This document shows, piece after piece, positions 9,436 to 20,720 of a DNA stretch of 64,000 nt. Both the position numbers and the translations under genes were made by a program. Positions within the stretch are counted from its first letter, which is position 1. Each line of letters opens with the position of its first letter. The notes beneath the pieces were generated by a model. That model saw only the letters and a list, made by a program, of their open reading frames with translations. It did no database searches and was not told the origin of the DNA. The stretch lies in NCBI GenBank assembly GCA_033239125.1, contig BSWB01000005.1:143526494-143590493 (forward strand), written 5' to 3'. This DNA is from Fagopyrum homotropicum (taxonomy: Eukaryota; Streptophyta; Magnoliopsida; Caryophyllales; Polygonaceae).

Positions 9436-12017
9436 CCAGCCCAGGAAGGTGATGGGCCTGCTGCTTTCAATTCTCGCAGCCCAGGAGTACAAACGCAAGA
9501 TTCAGCCGCTCTTCTGCCCTTGTGAACGCTGAATGTAACGGCTGAAATCAATGCTCTCCCTTGATGCCCTTCATTCACGTGACAGCTAAGGGAGTAGGAG
9601 AAACCGCTTACCATTTACGTCTGAAAAATCCTCCCTCTTGCCTTCTTCACTGCTGCGTACAGAAGATCGACATTCACGTTCAGAGAGGAGCAATACCACC
9701 AAGGTCCCAACAGCAAGATCGACATTCACGTTCATTTGGAAGCTTCTCTCTGCATAGGTTAGTCTAATAACAATTCTCCTTACCCTATGTGCGCTAGGAT
9801 TGGCTACTAATCGTGTCTTCTCTATGCTGAAGACTCGAGTCTTCTTGATCAAGCGTACAGCAACCAGCTTCGTCTTGGCCCTGTCGTCAGAGGATTCCGA
9901 AGCCAAGGTCAGGTAGAGATCGTTGGTGTACGGTTTCTTCAACAACTTGCAAGTAGTGAGTAAGCACTTCCGTTCTTTCCTTTTGACAGTGATGTCTTCT
10001 ATTATAAGACCCGTTAGGATAGATTGGAGTGAGTGTTCTGGATAGGAGAGAATAAGGGACTGTTGTAAAGGACTTATTTTAATTATTTCTTTCAGTTTTG
10101 AAGTTGAAGACTACCCACTGTTGTGAATCAATGTTAAAGAGTTTTGTAGAAGATCCACCGTTGAAATTTTAATAGATAATAGGTAGATATAAGTAGTTTA
10201 CAGTGGTAAAATTTGAGAAGAAATGAACGGTCGGATTGAAAGTTATAGGGTCTCAAAGTGGAGTAGTTGAGCTGTTTTTCCAGCAGAAAATTTTGACTAA
10301 GTATGGGAACATTTGTAGTGTAGTAGACAACTTTAAAGATTTTTGTAGGAATAACGATTGAACAGTTTTAAGAAATTCTTTCTCTTATGAGTAGATTAGA
10401 TATCATAGATAATTTAGAAATTTATTTTAGAATTTTGTAAGTTTATTTTAATTTCATATTTGGAACTGTAGTTGGACCTTAGTGACTTTTCGGGAAATAG
10501 AAAATGGGTAATTTTTCTAGTTGTTACCTAAAATCATCCTAGGGAGTAGAATATGATTAGTTAGCCTCAAGTAAGAATTTAAGTACATTTTACGGGTTTT
10601 TGGAAGTCTCGGAACCAAGGGTAAAATAGTCAATTTACCTTAAATAAACACTGTAATAACTTCTGCACATAGAATTGTACATCTTAGGAGTTTTAGATTT
10701 CTAAGTATCCAAGGAAAAGTGTTGACCCACGTGCCTCCTTTGACAGACAACTGAGTTCCTGCAGCTACTGATTTAGTGTTGTTAAGAGAGACGAGATTTA
10801 ATTCGGTAAGTCCACTGGCTTACTTAGCTAGCTTCTGGCATGTGTGTGATGTGTATGATGGTGTGTGATAGTTAAGATAAATAACGAAACCGGAATAGGC
10901 TGACTGTAGTATATTATATAACTGACCCAAGTGTATGATAACGGGTCGTGACATCATTTGCCTAGCTCTTGCGAGAGTCTAGGAGGTTCCCTGCGACCAG
11001 CCCAGTCCGGTAGACGGTCACATGCATTAGTACCATTCCGCGTTGGTAAACGGGGACAGGGGCGAGGTTTGGGAATCCCTCGTGTCACAAAATAAGTATC
11101 ATTAGTAATGACGTATCACTTAATTTAAAGATAATAAAAAGGAATGAGTGTTGCATGCTGATTGCGTATGTTGTGTGTTTGTGCTTTTACCTTTATACTT
11201 ATGCATAGAATGTTAGCTAACGGTTTTATACCGCTTGTAGATGCCTTGCAGGTTAGGGAGGCGATCGAGTGATCCGGCGGTAGTGGGCAGCCGGGGTTCC
11301 GTGCATTATAGGACGGGACTGTTATATTTTATTTTATGACTATTGAGACTGATGTTGGTATTTCCGGTTTTGAGACTTGGATGTATTGTTTTCAGAATTT
11401 GGATTCTTTTTATTTCGCTCATGTTATAAAACTCTTTGTTTTGCCTTTTTATTTGTGCCGTGTTGTAAGGTCCGATGAAGTTGTTGTCAGGCTAAGGGCC
11501 GGGACCCATTGTGAGGTCCCAGCTCGTAGCATTTCGAGTCCTCTAGGATTCGGGGTGTTACAATGGGAAACAACATATAATATATCTGTTAGACTGTTAT
11601 CTATTGGTGTACCCAGTTTTGATCTTTGATTATGATGGGAAAAATCAATAGGTTACAATGATTACATACAAATAAAATTCGATATGAATAAGTATTATAT
11701 TTGATTCTGACCAAAAGGTTCAGAAATGTATGAATTTTATAATCCTCAAACATTCTAAATCTATTTATACATATTTTCAAAGTGTCATCCTTTCCTCATA
11801 ATCGATGTGGGAGAACAAAAATCATATTTTACAAAATAATTATGGTTTAGTTAAAAAAAGATTTATTAGCTTCATTCGTGATTTATTAAAAAGTTTAATC
11901 CGAGAAAAAACGTGGGGGCGTCATGTCAGAATTATGGTCTTTTGTTTTAGTAAAGTATATAAAATATATATGTATATTTAGTATATTGATAAAATAAGAA
12001 TTACGAATTAAATAGTT

Positions 12018-12420
12018 CGACGGTTCACAAATCAGTAGGCCACAAACGACCCACAAATCAGTAGGCCACAACGACCCACGAATCAGTAGATCACAACGAC
12101 CCACGAATCATTAGGGCACAACGACTCACAAATCAATAGGTCACAACGACCCACGAATTCATAGGTCACAACAACCCACGAAATCATAGGTCACAATGAC
12201 CCACGAATTAATAGGTCACAACGACCCACGAATTAATACGTCACAACGACCCACGAATCAATAGGTCACAACAACCCACAATCAGTGGGTCACAACGACC
12301 AAAAAATCAGTAGGTCACAACGACCTAAAAATCCGTAGGTCAAAACGACCCAAAAATCATTAGATCAAAACGACCCACAAATCATTAGATTAAAATGACC
12401 TACAAATTAGTATGTCACAA
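12018..12420. repeat. 25-bp minisatellite array, copy 2
   Basis: Same 25-bp unit as 6264-6840 (GTAGGTCACAACGACCCACG) but about 15 units, with AATTCATAGG variants in the middle. The difference in unit number between the copies is expected from slippage after the duplication. Confidence 0.8.
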
Positions 12421-12550
12421 CAATCCACATACAAATACTAATCCGGTATGAATAATTATTATACTTGATTCTGACCAAAAGGTCCAGAAATGTATGATTT
12501 GTATAATCTTCAAACCTTCTAGATCTATTTATACATGGTGATGATACTTT

Positions 12551-13985
12551 CTCGGTAGAGTCGGCATATTGGTTGGGAAGGTGTAGACACATTGAACAAT
12601 GGCAACTGAAAACTTAGGGGAGAAGTGACCGGAGTAGTGAGCCTATTCTTGAAAATGAAATTCCCACCAAATAACAACCTCCTAGAAACCATCCGGATCG
12701 CTTCAATTACATCATTTATCTACTTTGTTTGGAAGGTTAGGAACAACCAAGTTTTCAACAATACTTTCACTAGAGTTGTGGACTGCGCCAGTGAGACCAT
12801 TAGAGCCATCAAGCTGCACTTTGAACATAACTGGAAGGACCGCTCTCCTCTCTCTTGCCACTGCTCAAATGCTGAACATCAAACCTAGTCTAAGCTCTCT
12901 CAATCTCTCTCATTGTCTCTCTCTCACTGCTACTGCTCTCTTTCCCTATGATCTTATGTAGCTGCTCATGAATTCTCCTTGCATATTCATCCCCCTCAAT
13001 AAAATTAAATTTTCAAAAAAAAAAAAAGAAATTCCCACCAAAGGTGCGTGTATTTGCATGGAGATTTTGCATGGAACCCTAGCAACAAGATGAACTCTTT
13101 TCAGGAAAAGGTTTGTAGATGATGATCAAACATGCGAGAGATGTAATGAGTTCACTGAATCTACAACACATGCCATATTTGTATGCTCAAATGGAAGGGA
13201 AATTTGGGGAGGAACTAATGCTTTCAACCATGAGCTCAATACTATAACACGCGAGACTAAAGAATTTATCACCTAGATACACAAAAGGTTTGGGATAGAG
13301 GCATTCTAGGATGTTATTGTTCGGACATGGATCGGATGGAGCTACAAAACTAAATGATGTTCGAAGAAGAAGACACCCCAAATCTAATGATTATAAGATA
13401 TTGGTTTCTCTACCCAGTGAAGGATTACAAGCGAATAAACGATCTGGTTCACAAGCCCCATGAATAACACAAAACAGATGGGTCATGCCAGAAGAACCAA
13501 TGTTGAAAGCGAACGTTACGCATCAATGCTTCCTGAGGGAATTATGGGAATGTCAATGGTCTTAAGAGCTTATAGTGGTGAAGCGTGTGGATCCAAAGTT
13601 CAACGAGTGAGTGAGAAGTGACCGGTATGGTGGGCGGAGGCAACAACCTTATTATGAGATATGGAAGCGCTTCGACTGAGTGCAAAATATCACTATGGAG
13701 AATGACTCGATGATGATGGAAAATTGCTGCAATTCGAATATAGAAATTCATACACATGGAGGTCTCCTTTTGATGTAAGAAACATTAACAATAGTTTTGA
13801 GTCTTTCTTGTTAAATTCATCTACCGAGAAGCGAATAAAGCGGCTCATACGCTAGTAAGAGTAGTTATTTCTACTATACTCGAATTATTCGAAGGGTTGA
13901 TCCCTGAATCTGTATTGAACGTTATTGTGGCAAACAATGACCAAAAAAATTACAAAAGAGTTCATTTAAAAAAAGTAAAATAAAA
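12551..13985 (+). mobile_element. Two adjacent LINE 3' fragments, copy 2
   Basis: Counterpart of 6954-8335. The fragment around 12625-12888 encodes SITSFIYFVWKVRNNQVFNN, and the A-rich tail lies at 13013-13030. The zf-RVT piece begins near 13040 (CERCNEFTESTTHAIFVC) but has an in-frame stop at 13274 (TAG where copy 1 has TGG). It retains a segment around 13518-13565 that copy 1 has lost. Both are dead relics. Confidence 0.7.
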
Positions 13986-14084
13986 TTTGGTTAAAGTGGG
14001 ATGAGTAGAACCCGTCGGTTCACAAGAACCGAACCGCAATATTACCTTCGGTATTCGGTTTAGATTTAGTAATTGAGTTTTCGG

Positions 14085-14204
14085 TTCGAGGGGATCAGGG
14101 CGAGTCGGTATTCTTTTGCTTCTGCGTCGGCGAATGCGAGGCTACGGGCGGCTGATTCTCCCACTCCCTCTGTTCCGTTGAGGCGGCGAGCCTGTGTCCA
14201 GGTA
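14085..14204 (+). promoter_or_regulatory. Possible 5' UTR exon of the fasciclin-like gene
   Basis: A GC-richer block ends in GTGTCCAG|GTAAAGG, a good splice donor at 14205. The fasciclin-like coding exon is preceded by TTTTATCTGCAG|AGCC, a good acceptor at 16352, 10 nt before its ATG. A 5' UTR intron joining the two would contain the hAT element. The duplicate block in copy 1 has lost the donor. No transcript evidence; inference from splice signals only. Confidence 0.35.
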
Positions 14205-14321
14205 AAGGATCGTAGTAGACTTTTATGTCGGACTTTCTCCTTTTCTGTTTCCTTTTACTCACATTCTCAGTCGGTTTCGCTTCTCAGTCGGTTTCCCTTC
14301 TCAGTCGAACTCCCAACTCCC

Positions 14322-15572
14322 CAGTGCCGGTCCTTTAATTTTTTGTGCCCCAGGCGAGCTTTTTTTCGGGTGCACTAGCGATTTAAATTAATTTCATACT
14401 CAAATTATTAGATATAAAAACATGAAATAACACATTAAAACAAAGGATATCATAAATAAAAAAAAACCGTAGAAAAATTGCGGGTTATTCACAATTATAA
14501 AATAACACCTTTATTCACAATTAAAAAATAATTGACAAAGAGAAGGGATAGGTGAAAATCGATCCTTGGACCTCTAGGTCATAAGGCAACCACACTGCTG
14601 CTACACCACTTTCATTTAGTGATAATATATCAAAACTAAATATTTTATTATCAACAAAGCTAGTTTGTGAGTTCTAATATTCCGGTTCATCATATTTTCA
14701 ATCTTAACTAGTTTAACTTTTATATTTTGAATATGTTTTTCGAATAATAATAATAATAATAATTTCATTTTATTTAAAAAATATATTCAATATTCAATAA
14801 ATTTTTAACTCTATAGATGTTAAATGATATTTATAAGTCATAAAGTAAATATATAATTATATTAAAAAAATATAACTATTTATAAAAATATAGCACAAAT
14901 ATGATTTTAAGTTCGAATTATAATATAACATTTAAAGTAATATTTTCATTAATGAAAATTTGATTATGCACTTATCAACAAATGACATACTTAATGTAAC
15001 ATCTATAGAAATAATAGTTATAATTTTTATTACATTGAGTATCTTGATAAGTAAAAAATTATATTAATAAAGAAATTTGTTTTATTGTTAAATTATAATT
15101 CGAACTTAAAATCATATTTGTGTTATTTATTATAAATAGTCATGTTTTTTTAACCGAATTATATCTTTATTTTATTGACTTATAAATATCATTTTACATT
15201 TATAGAAATAAGAGTTACAATTTTTATTGAATATTTTATATAATTTAAATAACATGAAATTATAATAGTTATTATTCAAAAAACATATACAAAATATAAG
15301 AGTTAAACTAGTTAACATTGAAAATATGATGAAATGAAACATTGGAACTCACAATTCTAGCTTTTGTTGATAATAATAAATTTAGTTTTGATATAATATC
15401 ATTAAAAAGTGGCGCAGTAGATTTTTGGTTGACTTATAACCAGGTCTAAAGATCAATTCCCATTAATCTAATTTTATTCTATATACATTAGATCTTTTAA
15501 AAAATTTTGGGACCCCAAATTATATGGGGCCTGGGCTGTGGCCCATGCCGCCCAGCAGCAGGGCAGGCCCTG
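14322..15572. mobile_element. Non-autonomous hAT element with foldback interior (1251 bp)
   Basis: Ends CAGTGCCGGTCC and GGGCAGGCCCTG form hAT-type terminal inverted repeats. They are flanked by an exact 8-bp target duplication CAACTCCC (14314-14321 and 15573-15580). The interior is a long imperfect inverted repeat: for example AAGCTAGTTTGTGAGTTCTA near 14657 against its complement near 15345, and the TTAACTAGTTTAACTTTTAT region near 14704 against 15300. No transposase frame is present. It sits in copy 2 of the tandem duplication only. Confidence 0.88.
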
Positions 15573-16362
15573 CAACTCCCTCTCTACTTCCTTCTACTGA
15601 GTCCAGTGCAGACAAATTCCAGGTTCGTATCTTCGGTGGTGCTTAGTAACCCTAAGTCTTGCTTGGTACAATTCTCAGTTTCTGATATATCTTCATCTTC
15701 GGTGGTGCTTGACTGCTTGGTACTGGCAACTTCATTTATGAATATCTTCATTTATGAATATCTTCAGATTTTTTTAAAAAAAGATTGGTCAGTTGTATAG
15801 AAGGTTTATATTAGTTAATATGTAGCCAGATTTTGTTGCTGATGTCTGCGTCTTTGAACATCTGAAACTCTTGCATCTTGGATTATGATGGGAAACAGCA
15901 TATAATATATCTGTTAGACTGTTATCTATTGGTGTACCCAGTTTTGATCTTGGATTGTGTATACTATTTATCTTCTTGTGCTTCATATTTTGATCCCGCC
16001 AAATTAGCTTTACCCAGTTTAGGCTTAGGGTTTGCCATGATGTTCGAGTTCTAAATCAGGCATTATGAATGCTTGGGTGCACCAGCAGTGGTTATTGATT
16101 TAGCTCACTGCTAGCTTAGTTGTTTTGGACCTTACAAAACTCATGTGAGCACTATTTATCATACACACATGTCTGCAGATATTCTTTCCTACTGGAAATT
16201 CAATCCCCGGGGTATTATCTCTCTTAAGAAATGCCATATACATTTTCCTCATTTATCCTGTAGCAGTTCATTGATGATCACAGTTGTTTGCTGAATCCCC
16301 GTTTTCTGTCAACTTTTAAATACTGATTTTTGTTGTCCGATTTTATCTGCAGAGCCTTCACC

Positions 16363-17379
16363 ATGCCGCCAGTTCGACATTTATGGTGGTTCGTAGTACT
16401 TTTGACATCCATCTCCGCTGCAGTTGTACTACGACGGTTTATGGGGACGAACCCAGTCTACAGCAGCTTTCCGTCTGAAGTAAATAGTGCCACCCTAGCC
16501 CTGAGAAGCAACGGGTACACAAATGTTGCTGCAATGATGGACTTTTATCCAGATATTTTCTTTCTATCCACGTCGTCGTATTTGGTCAATCAATTTACTG
16601 TGTTTGCTCTGCCAGACGAGTACATAGTAAACTGCTCTCTTCCAAGCTGGGCTTGGAAAATCATGCTGCAATATCATACGATCATGGAGCGCTTGCCTTT
16701 GGACGTTTTGTTAGTGAAAACAACCAATAGTTGTCTTTCCACAGTGGCAGGAAAACATGTGGCAGTTACGTCAGCTAGTTTCAATGAGCACAGAGTAGAG
16801 GTAAATTCAGTTCCTGTTACAAATCCTGATATCTTTTTGGGGGAAAAGATAGTCATCCACGGAGTTTCAGCCCCATTCTCTGACCCGCATTGTGGTGGAT
16901 ACCACCAGCAAAACACCTTTTTAGATAGCCAGTTTTGCTCCAATCCAGATTCTGCGCCGGTTAAGAATAGTCTGATGGAAGTATTACAGATACTACATAA
17001 GAATGGATTTGAAAGGTATAGTAGAGAATTAAATGCAAGCAGTGCAGCAATCATTCGGCGTCATCGCTTTAATTCCACGACAATACTTGCGCCTTTAAAC
17101 CTTGAAGCTGAGGCTTATCCTGGAGCGCTCTTCACCTGGATTGTGATGCGACAGATTATAGTGGGGCGGTATTATTACTCGGACCTTCTGTCATTGCCAG
17201 ATAGGACTAGGTTGACTACGTTGACCGGAGACCAGGTTATAGTAAGAGTGAATTACACCCACCTTGTCATTGGAAAATCTAGAATCATCAAGCCTGATCT
17301 ACACTCGAATTCTGTGTTTGTGGTGCATGGCATCACCACTGGCGTCTTTATTGTGGGGGATGAATTTGGTATTCGCTGA
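16363..17379 (+). CDS. Fasciclin-like protein with two FAS1 domains
   Basis: A single coding exon of 338 residues. The ATG at 16363 lies 10 nt after a strong splice acceptor (CTGCAG), so the in-frame codons upstream are 5' intron. Residues 7-23 (LWWFVVLLTSISAAVVL) form a signal peptide or anchor. FAS1 domain 1 covers about 45-185, with H1-like FTVFALPDEYI and H2-like KIVIHGVSAPF. Domain 2 covers about 205-335, with TTILAPLNLEAEAY and SVFVVHGITTGV. NYTH and NSTT are possible N-glycosylation sites. There is no Pro/Ala-rich arabinogalactan region and no C-terminal GPI signal, as in the atypical FLA19/20/21 group of Arabidopsis. The protein is expected at the cell surface or in the wall in adhesion; exact role unknown. 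Its upstream region is the large tandem duplication. Confidence 0.88.
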   Translation: MPPVRHLWWFVVLLTSISAAVVLRRFMGTNPVYSSFPSEVNSATLALRSNGYTNVAAMMDFYPDIFFLSTSSYLVNQFTVFALPDEYIVNCSLPSWAWKIMLQYHTIMERLPLDVLLVKTTNSCLSTVAGKHVAVTSASFNEHRVEVNSVPVTNPDIFLGEKIVIHGVSAPFSDPHCGGYHQQNTFLDSQFCSNPDSAPVKNSLMEVLQILHKNGFERYSRELNASSAAIIRRHRFNSTTILAPLNLEAEAYPGALFTWIVMRQIIVGRYYYSDLLSLPDRTRLTTLTGDQVIVRVNYTHLVIGKSRIIKPDLHSNSVFVVHGITTGVFIVGDEFGIR

Positions 17380-17889
17380 GGTATTATTTCCCAACTCATT
17401 TGTTCATTAGTGTTTCATAATATTTTCTGACCATTTGGGTTGTTAGTAGATTGACGGTATTTTGTCACTGCGAGAACAACAATATCTCCTCAATTTGTTT
17501 TGTTTGAGTCAATTACAGGTCCGAATTTAAGATTACAAGTTCCCAATTGATGGTCTTTGGTCTTTTTCCAGGATACATTTTGGGTTTCATTTCCGTCTAA
17601 TCTGAGGATAAATTTATGTTCACAATATCAAACATTGTGTGGCTTCTAATAGTGCAACTGTTTTTTTTGTTAGGAAGGAGGGGCATGGGTCTCTGCGCAT
17701 GATGCTTATTGTAGATAAAAGAAGGCTAAGGGAGCAACTACTTACTTCCCTCACATGAGCAGTAAAACTTGGTAGGTATGCTACAAGAGTTAGATTCTAG
17801 TATTGACTCTTGTATTTCAGTAAAACTTGAAGATGTAAATGGTAAGCAGGTCACTACAACTCGAGCAAATTTTCGGATTACCGATTCCT

Positions 17890-18030
17890 CTTGAATTGTT
17901 CTTGGTTGGAAAACTTGCAAGTTGCAACTGGTTTGATGGGCCTATTGAATTGTTTCAGATTTGTTGTCTACATTCGAGTGACGTGGTATCCCCTAATGCA
18001 CTTGTGAACTTTGGGGATAACTTAATAGTA
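17890..18030 (+). repeat. Segment shared with 333-480
   Basis: Second copy of the fragment described at 333, here about 0.5 kb downstream of the fasciclin-like stop codon. GGAAAACTTGCAAGTTGCAA and ATGGGCCTATTGAATTGTTT are identical in both. It marks the left part of an old duplication whose right part is the aspartic protease. Confidence 0.65.
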
Positions 18031-19084
18031 GGTTTTGAAAGTCTGAAACCAACTCCCAGTGGAACATAACACCAGGATAGCAACAAAGAATAACTGAGGA
18101 CACAATCAAATTCAAACCATAAATTACCCAACGCTATGTCAATACTATATAATTAAATCCTTGATATGTTAATTTGAGATCATGTTGATCTAGTCACTGT
18201 GACTTCTTTGTAATGTGTTTGCTAATTTTGTGGCATGTGGATTGATTTGAGGTCGAAACACCAGAAAATATTTGTAGTTGAATGTTGCACTATAGATTCT
18301 ATAGGATTCTATTTAGCTCTTCCAAAGCTCATGTGTTCCTCCAAAATTCAATAGTAAAATAACTAAGTTGATCGTCTGCGATGATAACTTCTGAGATGAG
18401 AGGTTTCAATTTTTATTATCAGATGACTTTAGAAGTAGATAAGTCCCTCAAGATCATAATAAAGATGGTGATGAAAATCATTGAACATACTCAATAGTCA
18501 ATATCATGACCACTCTACTATTCTCCTTGATTATTGGTGTTCTCCTAATAATCATTACCCACACCCTTATAAGTATGGATCTATGAAATGAATTTGCATA
18601 AAAAGTGGGCCCTAATATCATCTTTAAAAGATCCCATTCATCTAATACAAAAATACCGTCTCATTTAGTAGTCTGACCTTATTGTAAATTGTGATTAGTG
18701 CATGTAACCTGTTTGAAAAAATTAAAAAAATAAAAAGGAGTAAGAAACTGATAATGAAGTTCTGGATGCAGATGCTCTCATGATATGGTCAAGAAACGGA
18801 TTTACATTAAAGAAATGTCAAGATAAAGCAAGCCCCAAAGGATCAAGTTGCGCTTTAGAGCCGCATAGTCAATAATGGAAGCCAAACAAATATGTGTTGT
18901 GGTCGTCAGATTTGAGCGAAGAGCGAATCCATCGAAGAAGAAATAGAAAGGAGGAAATGGAATCATGAAATGACTTCAAGAAAGGAGGAAATGAGAATTG
19001 TGAAATGACTAGCTTCTAATATCGTAGAATTGCGCTTTACTATACGAATAATAATAAGATACGCCGTACAAAATATATATTTCT
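18031..19084. other. Gap without a gene
   Basis: Mixed-composition intergenic DNA. AGGAGGAAATG recurs near 18950 and 18982. No protein-like frame longer than chance and no element ends recognised. Confidence 0.4.
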
Positions 19085-19750
19085 TGATTGTGTAAAGTAA
19101 TGTCGTGTTTATAACATATTATAAAATTGTTTGTTTATCCACTAAAATGAAATTTAGAACATCGTCTAAAATTTTCCTAGATTTTAGAAAGTTTTTTTTA
19201 TTTACTTCACATATAAGTTAACAAAATACATATTGCATGAATATTTGTTAGGTGCACGTTGGTGATGGCCTTCCATAGACAACTAGTTAGAACTCTAAAT
19301 TATAATAAAACCTTGAATAAACTAGAATATACATTGCATGGATATTTGATAGGTGAATCACAATATTTTTTCGTCTAGTTACACCTCTCGTGACCTACCT
19401 AACTCAAACTTGTAGCTTTATAAATAAATTTATTTTGAATCATTTGAAAGACACTCCATCAATTTTGATTAAGCATTCCATTTTATATTTTTACATCTAC
19501 TCAATAAGCTAGTGAGAATGAATATTATTTTGTTATTTATCATTATCTTGGTTATCCTTTATTTGCCTCGACCAATTCTATCTTGAGAAATGGGATTTAC
19601 CTTACCATTATTTCACATAAAACCCCTCTAAGATGCGTGGTCACTTTATCACCCACTTTTAGAGTAGCCTTTGGAGTACAATAAACTAGAGCCAATTTAC
19701 ATGGTGATATTTGATGTGGGTGAACCATCTAAACCTTCCCGGACATTTTC
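19085..19750 (+). pseudogene. Aspartic protease, truncated copy with flanks
   Basis: From about 19085 the DNA matches the 3' flank of the copy at 19830 (compare 20725-20800), so an earlier protease copy once stood to the left. A promoter-like region follows, homologous to 2700-2936 and 19760-19829. Then comes a start codon at 19519 with about 230 bp of coding homology to 2937-3170, including an in-frame stop (CTATCTTGAGAA where the intact gene has CTATCTCGAGAA). The copy breaks off just before the DTGS motif at about 19750 and runs directly into the promoter of the next copy. Confidence 0.75.
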
Positions 19751-19829
19751 GAATTATTTAAGACACTACATCGATCTTGATTAAGCATTTCATATTATAC
19801 TCTTACATCTACTCGATAATCTAGTAAGA

Positions 19830-20720
19830 ATGAATATTGTTGGATTATATCTCACCATCTTGGTTATCATTTCTTCATCAATTCTAGCTCGAGAAATGGG
19901 ATTTACCTTACCACTATTTCACAAAACCACTATAAGTTGTCACTTTAAAACCCCACTTCTAGAGTCGCCTTTGAAGTACAATAAACTAGAGCCAATTTAC
20001 ATGGTGCTATTTGGTGTGGGTGAACCATCTAAACCTTCCCGGGCATTTTTCGACACCGGAAGCCGCTTTACATGGTTGTTGCAATTTCACTACGATTCAG
20101 GGTCATCAACGAGCTTCACAGATGTTCCATTCGCTAATCTCTTGTGTGGAGAGATGCCGAAGCCACGGTGCTTACCCTCCGACGAGTGCATGTTCCAAAT
20201 CTCTTATGGTAGTGCATTGAGGTCCGAAGGGAAGGTAGGTTGGAGTGCATAAATTCGAATTCTCTGATTCCACCAGAATGGATATGATAGTTGGGGTGCT
20301 TAAAAGAAAGAAAGTTCAATGAGAATTGGTACAAATGCTCGTTTGTTGGGACAACACTCCTCCTTCACCACACCGGAAAATTATATTTCAAAGTTAAGTC
20401 GATTGTGGTCGGATTGGATGCAATCCGAGAAGGTGGGGAGTTTATATTCGACACAAGGACGTTTGTGAATAAGATCCTCCCGCCTCTACTTAACTTTTTG
20501 GTTAAACAAATCAAGAAATCGGTGCGTACTATCTCGGAAACAGTATTCTTGAATTATAAATTATGTTATTTATCTTCTGTAAAAGGTTTAGATGATATAA
20601 AAGTTACATTTGATTTGAGTTGACGGTGGTCCAATTCATTTTCAGAAATCTAATCTTTGGAAGAATGTACCAAGTATATATAGTTATAGATGCATTTATT
20701 TTGTGAACAAAGACAAATTA
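19830..20720 (+). pseudogene. Aspartic protease pseudogene
   Basis: Homologous to the intact gene at 2937-4079. The first frame (19830-20252) holds signal peptide, FDTGSRFTWL and flap region, then hits a stop after a frameshift. About 230 bp of the middle are missing. A second frame resumes near 20380 with LYFKVKSIV, EFIFDTRTFVNKILPP and CYLSSVKGLDDIKVTF, then stops at 20621. The second catalytic motif is DTR instead of DTG. Homology continues to about 20720 and then ends, so the C-terminus is absent. It cannot make an active protease. Confidence 0.85.

Larger units (their letters stand above)
8783..11562 (+). mobile_element. Solo LTR, probably Ty3/gypsy type (2780 bp)
   Basis: The element starts TGTAATACCC and ends GGGTGTTACA, near-perfect terminal inverted repeats of TG...CA type. 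It is flanked by a 5-bp target duplication ATGGG (8778-8782 and 11563-11567). The unoccupied sequence exists at about 15883 in copy 2 (GATTATGATGGGAAACA), so insertion is proven within the window. No internal gag-pol remains, so it is a solo LTR left by recombination. Assignment to gypsy rests on LTR length and end sequence only. Confidence 0.9.
5891..11639. repeat. Large tandem duplication, copy 1 (interrupted by a solo LTR)
   Basis: Both copies begin with AAAAATCAATAGGTTACAAT (5891 and 11640) and run in the same order: leader, 25-bp minisatellite, two LINE 3' fragments, a GAGTCGGTATTC block, and a tail ending GGTGTACCCAGTTTTGATCT. Copy 1 carries the solo LTR 8783-11562. Without the LTR and one target duplication it is about 2.96 kb. 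Copy 1 lacks the roughly 40-bp part of the last block that, in copy 2, contains a splice-donor-like site. It looks like a duplicate of the fasciclin gene's upstream region. Confidence 0.85.
11640..15955. repeat. Large tandem duplication, copy 2 (interrupted by a hAT element)
   Basis: Copy 2 of the segment described at 5891, in the same order. It abuts the fasciclin-like gene, so it is probably the original upstream region. Removal of the hAT element and one target duplication leaves about 3.06 kb. Its minisatellite is shorter than that of copy 1, and its LINE fragments carry slightly different lesions. Confidence 0.85.

Noticed and set aside
9279..9945. Minus-strand frames of 111 and 119 codons
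   Set aside because: Both lie inside the solo LTR, one directly in its minisatellite; composition follows the repeat.
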